Assembly (NCBI GenBank): GCA_902766655.1
Contig: CACXEL010000296.1
Location: forward strand, 1-6,841
DNA length: 6,841 bases
DNA from: an uncultured Lachnospiraceae bacterium
Lineage (GTDB): Bacteria > Bacillota > Clostridia > Lachnospirales > Lachnospiraceae
Reading direction: 5' to 3'
Positions 5,533 through 6,841 of the stretch are shown here, in pieces. A program made the position numbers and the translations under genes. Below the pieces are notes generated by a model. The model was not told the origin of the DNA. It made no database searches and saw only the letters and a program-made list of their open reading frames with translations. Every line of letters starts with the position of its first letter. Position 1 is the stretch's first letter.

Positions 5533-5563
5533 AGCATAATGCCTGCCACAGTGTGAGAGTCAA
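5533..5563 (-). promoter_or_regulatory. MerR-type promoter with 19-bp spacer and internal dyad
   Basis: Minus strand: TTGACT (5558-5563), a 19-bp spacer and TATGCT (5533-5538). Ordinary sigma-A promoters have about 17 bp; 19 is the hallmark of promoters that MerR-family proteins activate by untwisting DNA. Within the spacer lies CACA-C-TGTG (5547-5555), extended imperfectly outward by CT/AG and G/C pairs (about 5541-5561): a candidate operator. It fits autoregulation of the gene 35 bp downstream. Confidence 0.6.
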
Positions 5564-5596
5564 GCGCCTGTTCTTCATTTTCGATGAGATTCAGTG

Positions 5597-5618
5597 AAAA
5601 ATGAGGCCCTTCCCCTCA
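5597..5618 (-). terminator. Terminator after the acetyltransferase gene
   Basis: On the minus strand TGAGG (5618-5614) pairs with CCTCA (5606-5602), followed at once by T5 (5601-5597). It lies 17 bp after the acetyltransferase stop codon and separates it from the regulator gene. An outer AGTGA/TCACT pair could form a competing stem. Confidence 0.6.
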
Positions 5619-5634
5619 CTTCTCCGGGTGGGCT

Positions 5635-6084
5635 TCAGCGATGAATATACATCCTCGTCATCTCAGGTTCACCGTCACCCTGCACCATACAGAGGAATTC
5701 CCATCCGTAGCGCTCATAAAACCCGGTATGATCTGTGACCAGATACAGCGGTGTTATTCCCTTTGCCCGCATATCCTCCACCGCCATATTGAGCAGACGC
5801 CCGGCAATTCCCCGGCCGCGGAAGGCCTCCTCCGTATAAACCGCGCATACGTTGGGCGAGAGGTCTTTGCGGTCATGAAAGTCGTTCTCGATGACCCCCA
5901 GCCCTCCGACAATGCGTCCGTCACTAAGGCACATATACCAGCCATATTCCGTCTCCCGGTTCAGATAGGCCCTCATACATTCCAGATAGGCCTCTTGTGG
6001 CACATGCCATTTCTCATGGAACCAGGCAGCCGCACGCTCCATGAGCTCCGGACGATCCCGCAGGGAAGTAATTTCCAGATTCAT
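5635..6084 (-). CDS. GNAT-family N-acetyltransferase
   Basis: Transfers an acetyl group from acetyl-CoA to an amine; the substrate cannot be told from sequence. 149 aa, a single GNAT domain of usual length. Seen: GRIVGGLGVIEN (56-67, the core strand pair), CAVYTEEAFRGRGIAGRLL (80-98) with the acetyl-CoA pyrophosphate loop R89-G-R-G-I-A94, and LYLVTDHTGFYERYGWEFL (113-131), the usual C-terminal signature with the FYERYGW segment. ATG 6084 follows GGAGG (6094-6098) by nine bases. The open frame extends upstream to 6207 but that part covers a hairpin and lacks family similarity. The gene lies downstream of rnpB on the same strand. No separate promoter was recognised, and a terminator follows. 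Confidence 0.9.
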   Translation of the reverse strand: MNLEITSLRDRPELMERAAAWFHEKWHVPQEAYLECMRAYLNRETEYGWYMCLSDGRIVGGLGVIENDFHDRKDLSPNVCAVYTEEAFRGRGIAGRLLNMAVEDMRAKGITPLYLVTDHTGFYERYGWEFLCMVQGDGEPEMTRMYIHR

Positions 6085-6128
6085 GCCAATCTTCCTCCAA
6101 ATTGAAAAACTCTTCTCCAATGCCCGCG

Positions 6129-6168
6129 AAACAGTACAGGAAACGGCATGGCCCATAAGCCACGCCGT
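6129..6168 (-). terminator. Strong hairpin downstream of rnpB (candidate terminator)
   Basis: ACGGCGTGGC and GCCATGCCGT (6159-6168 and 6143-6152 as read on the minus strand) form a 10-bp stem with one G-T pair and a 6-base loop. The following TTCCTGTACTGTTT is only partly T-rich. It is the best candidate for the end of the rnpB primary transcript, about 60 bases past the mature 3' end, before the acetyltransferase gene. Confidence 0.45.
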
Positions 6169-6228
6169 CCTTGTAAACACTGTGAACCTGTGCTGCAGCA
6201 CCCGCACATAAGTCCTTCTGTTTTGATT

Positions 6229-6577
6229 TGTCCGGCAGAGCGATAAGCCGGGTTATGTCGTTGTACGGTCATCTATCTGGACCGCCTGTTGCCAGACGGC
6301 TCTAGCGACCCACCTGAAGCACGACGGGCAGCCGTATTGCTTCTATTCGGTCTTGCTTCGGATAGGGCTTGCATTGACCCTTCCTGTTACCAGGTCGGCG
6401 GTAGTCTCTTACACTGCCTTTTCACCCTTACCGCTTGCGCGGCGGTTGTTTTCTGTTGCGCTATCCCGAGGGTTACCCCTGCCGGACGTTATCCGGTATC
6501 CTGCCCTGCGAAGCCCGGACTTTCCTCACCTGACGGGCTTTCCCCATTGCCAGGCGCGACCGTATGCTCTGCCGAAA
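6229..6577 (-). ncRNA. rnpB: RNase P RNA (bacterial type A)
   Basis: Catalytic RNA of ribonuclease P, which removes 5' leaders from tRNA precursors. About 350 nt, the usual size. Seen on the minus strand: the conserved GAGGAAAGTCCGGGC (6527-6513), AAGGGTGAAAAGGCAG with GTAAGAGACTACCG just after, AGATAGATGACC (6280-6269), and near the 3' end ACATAACCCGGCTTATCG (6258-6241). The terminal helix P1 closes perfectly: CGGCAGAGC (6574-6566) with GCTCTGCCG (6241-6233), which fixes both ends within a few bases. The overall layout fits type A, as in Clostridia and most bacteria, rather than the Bacillus type B. Plus-strand open frames across it are spurious. Confidence 0.96.
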
Positions 6578-6584
6578 CGCCAAT

Positions 6585-6613
6585 ATCTTAACAAATCCTG
6601 CGCATTCTGTCAA
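6585..6613 (-). promoter_or_regulatory. Promoter of rnpB
   Basis: Minus strand: perfect TTGACA (6608-6613), a 17-bp spacer and TAAGAT (6585-6590). Transcription is expected near 6578, within a couple of bases of the start of helix P1, so little or no 5' trimming is needed. The repeat array ends 30 bp upstream of the -35. Confidence 0.85.
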
Positions 6614-6642
6614 ATGCAAACACACTTCAATCTACCACAGTA

Positions 6643-6841
6643 AATCCCTGTTATACTCTCCGCTAAAGACGGCCAAATCCCTGTTGCGAGGCAGCCCCTC
6701 TGCCCACCGGTGAATCCCTGTCAATCACCCCGGGTAAAGACGGCCAAATCCCTGTTGCGAAGCAGCCCCTCTGCCCACCGGTGAATCCATGTCAATCACC
6801 CCGGGTAAAGACGGCAAAATCCCTGTTGCGAGGCAGCGGAG
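6643..6841 (-). repeat. Tandem repeat array 2: 71-bp units, inverted relative to array 1 (runs to window edge)
   Basis: On the plus strand units start at 6664, 6735 and 6806. The first two differ at only two of 71 positions. The core GTAAAGACGGCC-AATCCCTGTTGCG is the reverse complement of the array 1 core. AATCCCTG octamers lie at 6643, 6676, 6713, 6747, 6784 (one mismatch) and 6818, spacing 33/37/34/37/34. Compared with array 1 each unit lacks about 20-25 bases of linker. The right end, GCAGCGGAG, is the complement of CTCCGCTGC beside the 54-bp inverted repeat of array 1, so the window edge lies at the head of this copy. No gene was found in 6614-6841. Confidence 0.92.

Noticed and set aside
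6085..6207. N-terminal extension of the acetyltransferase
   Set aside because: The extra residues cover a strong hairpin, do not resemble the family, and a good ribosome site marks ATG 6084.
6289..6643. Plus-strand open frames over the rnpB region
   Set aside because: The minus strand contains all the conserved RNase P RNA segments and a perfectly closing terminal helix, so the frames are coincidental.

Overview
The window looks like a Bacillota chromosome, most likely a GC-rich member of the Clostridia (Lachnospiraceae-like). Grounds: strong AGGAGG-type ribosome binding sites, sigma-A-like promoters, a type A RNase P RNA (Bacillales carry type B), and a pyrB-pyrI pair encoding a zinc-containing regulatory subunit. 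The organism is an inference; no taxonomic marker here was searched.

Left part (1-2640, minus strand): a small chorismate mutase gene (aroQ-like) has a good promoter. Downstream of it lie a divergent Ppx/GppA-type phosphatase with a C-terminal HD-like domain and the start of ppk, polyphosphate kinase, which runs off the left edge. The last two probably form a polyphosphate synthesis/degradation pair. Centre (2540-4044, plus strand): pyrB and pyrI, the catalytic and regulatory chains of aspartate transcarbamoylase, run divergently from aroQ. Their leader could fold into two mutually exclusive hairpins.

Downstream of pyrI there is a 640-bp gene-free stretch. It holds a hairpin over the pyrI stop codon, a 54-bp inverted repeat, a three-unit tandem repeat (90 bp period) and one very strong terminator hairpin that can serve both pyrBI and the convergent merR gene.

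Right part (4682-6577, minus strand): rnpB (RNase P RNA) with a TTGACA promoter, then a GNAT acetyltransferase, then a MerR-family regulator with a GyrI-like ligand domain and a 19-bp-spacer promoter typical of MerR targets. At the right edge (6643-6841) the same repeat family reappears in inverted orientation with a 71 bp period.

The most unusual content is this repeat family. Both copies have the same head sequence, three pairs of a CAGGGATT octamer spaced 33-34 bp, and a variant last unit, so it looks like a defined dispersed element rather than random tandem duplication. The protein genes are recognisable housekeeping or common regulatory families.
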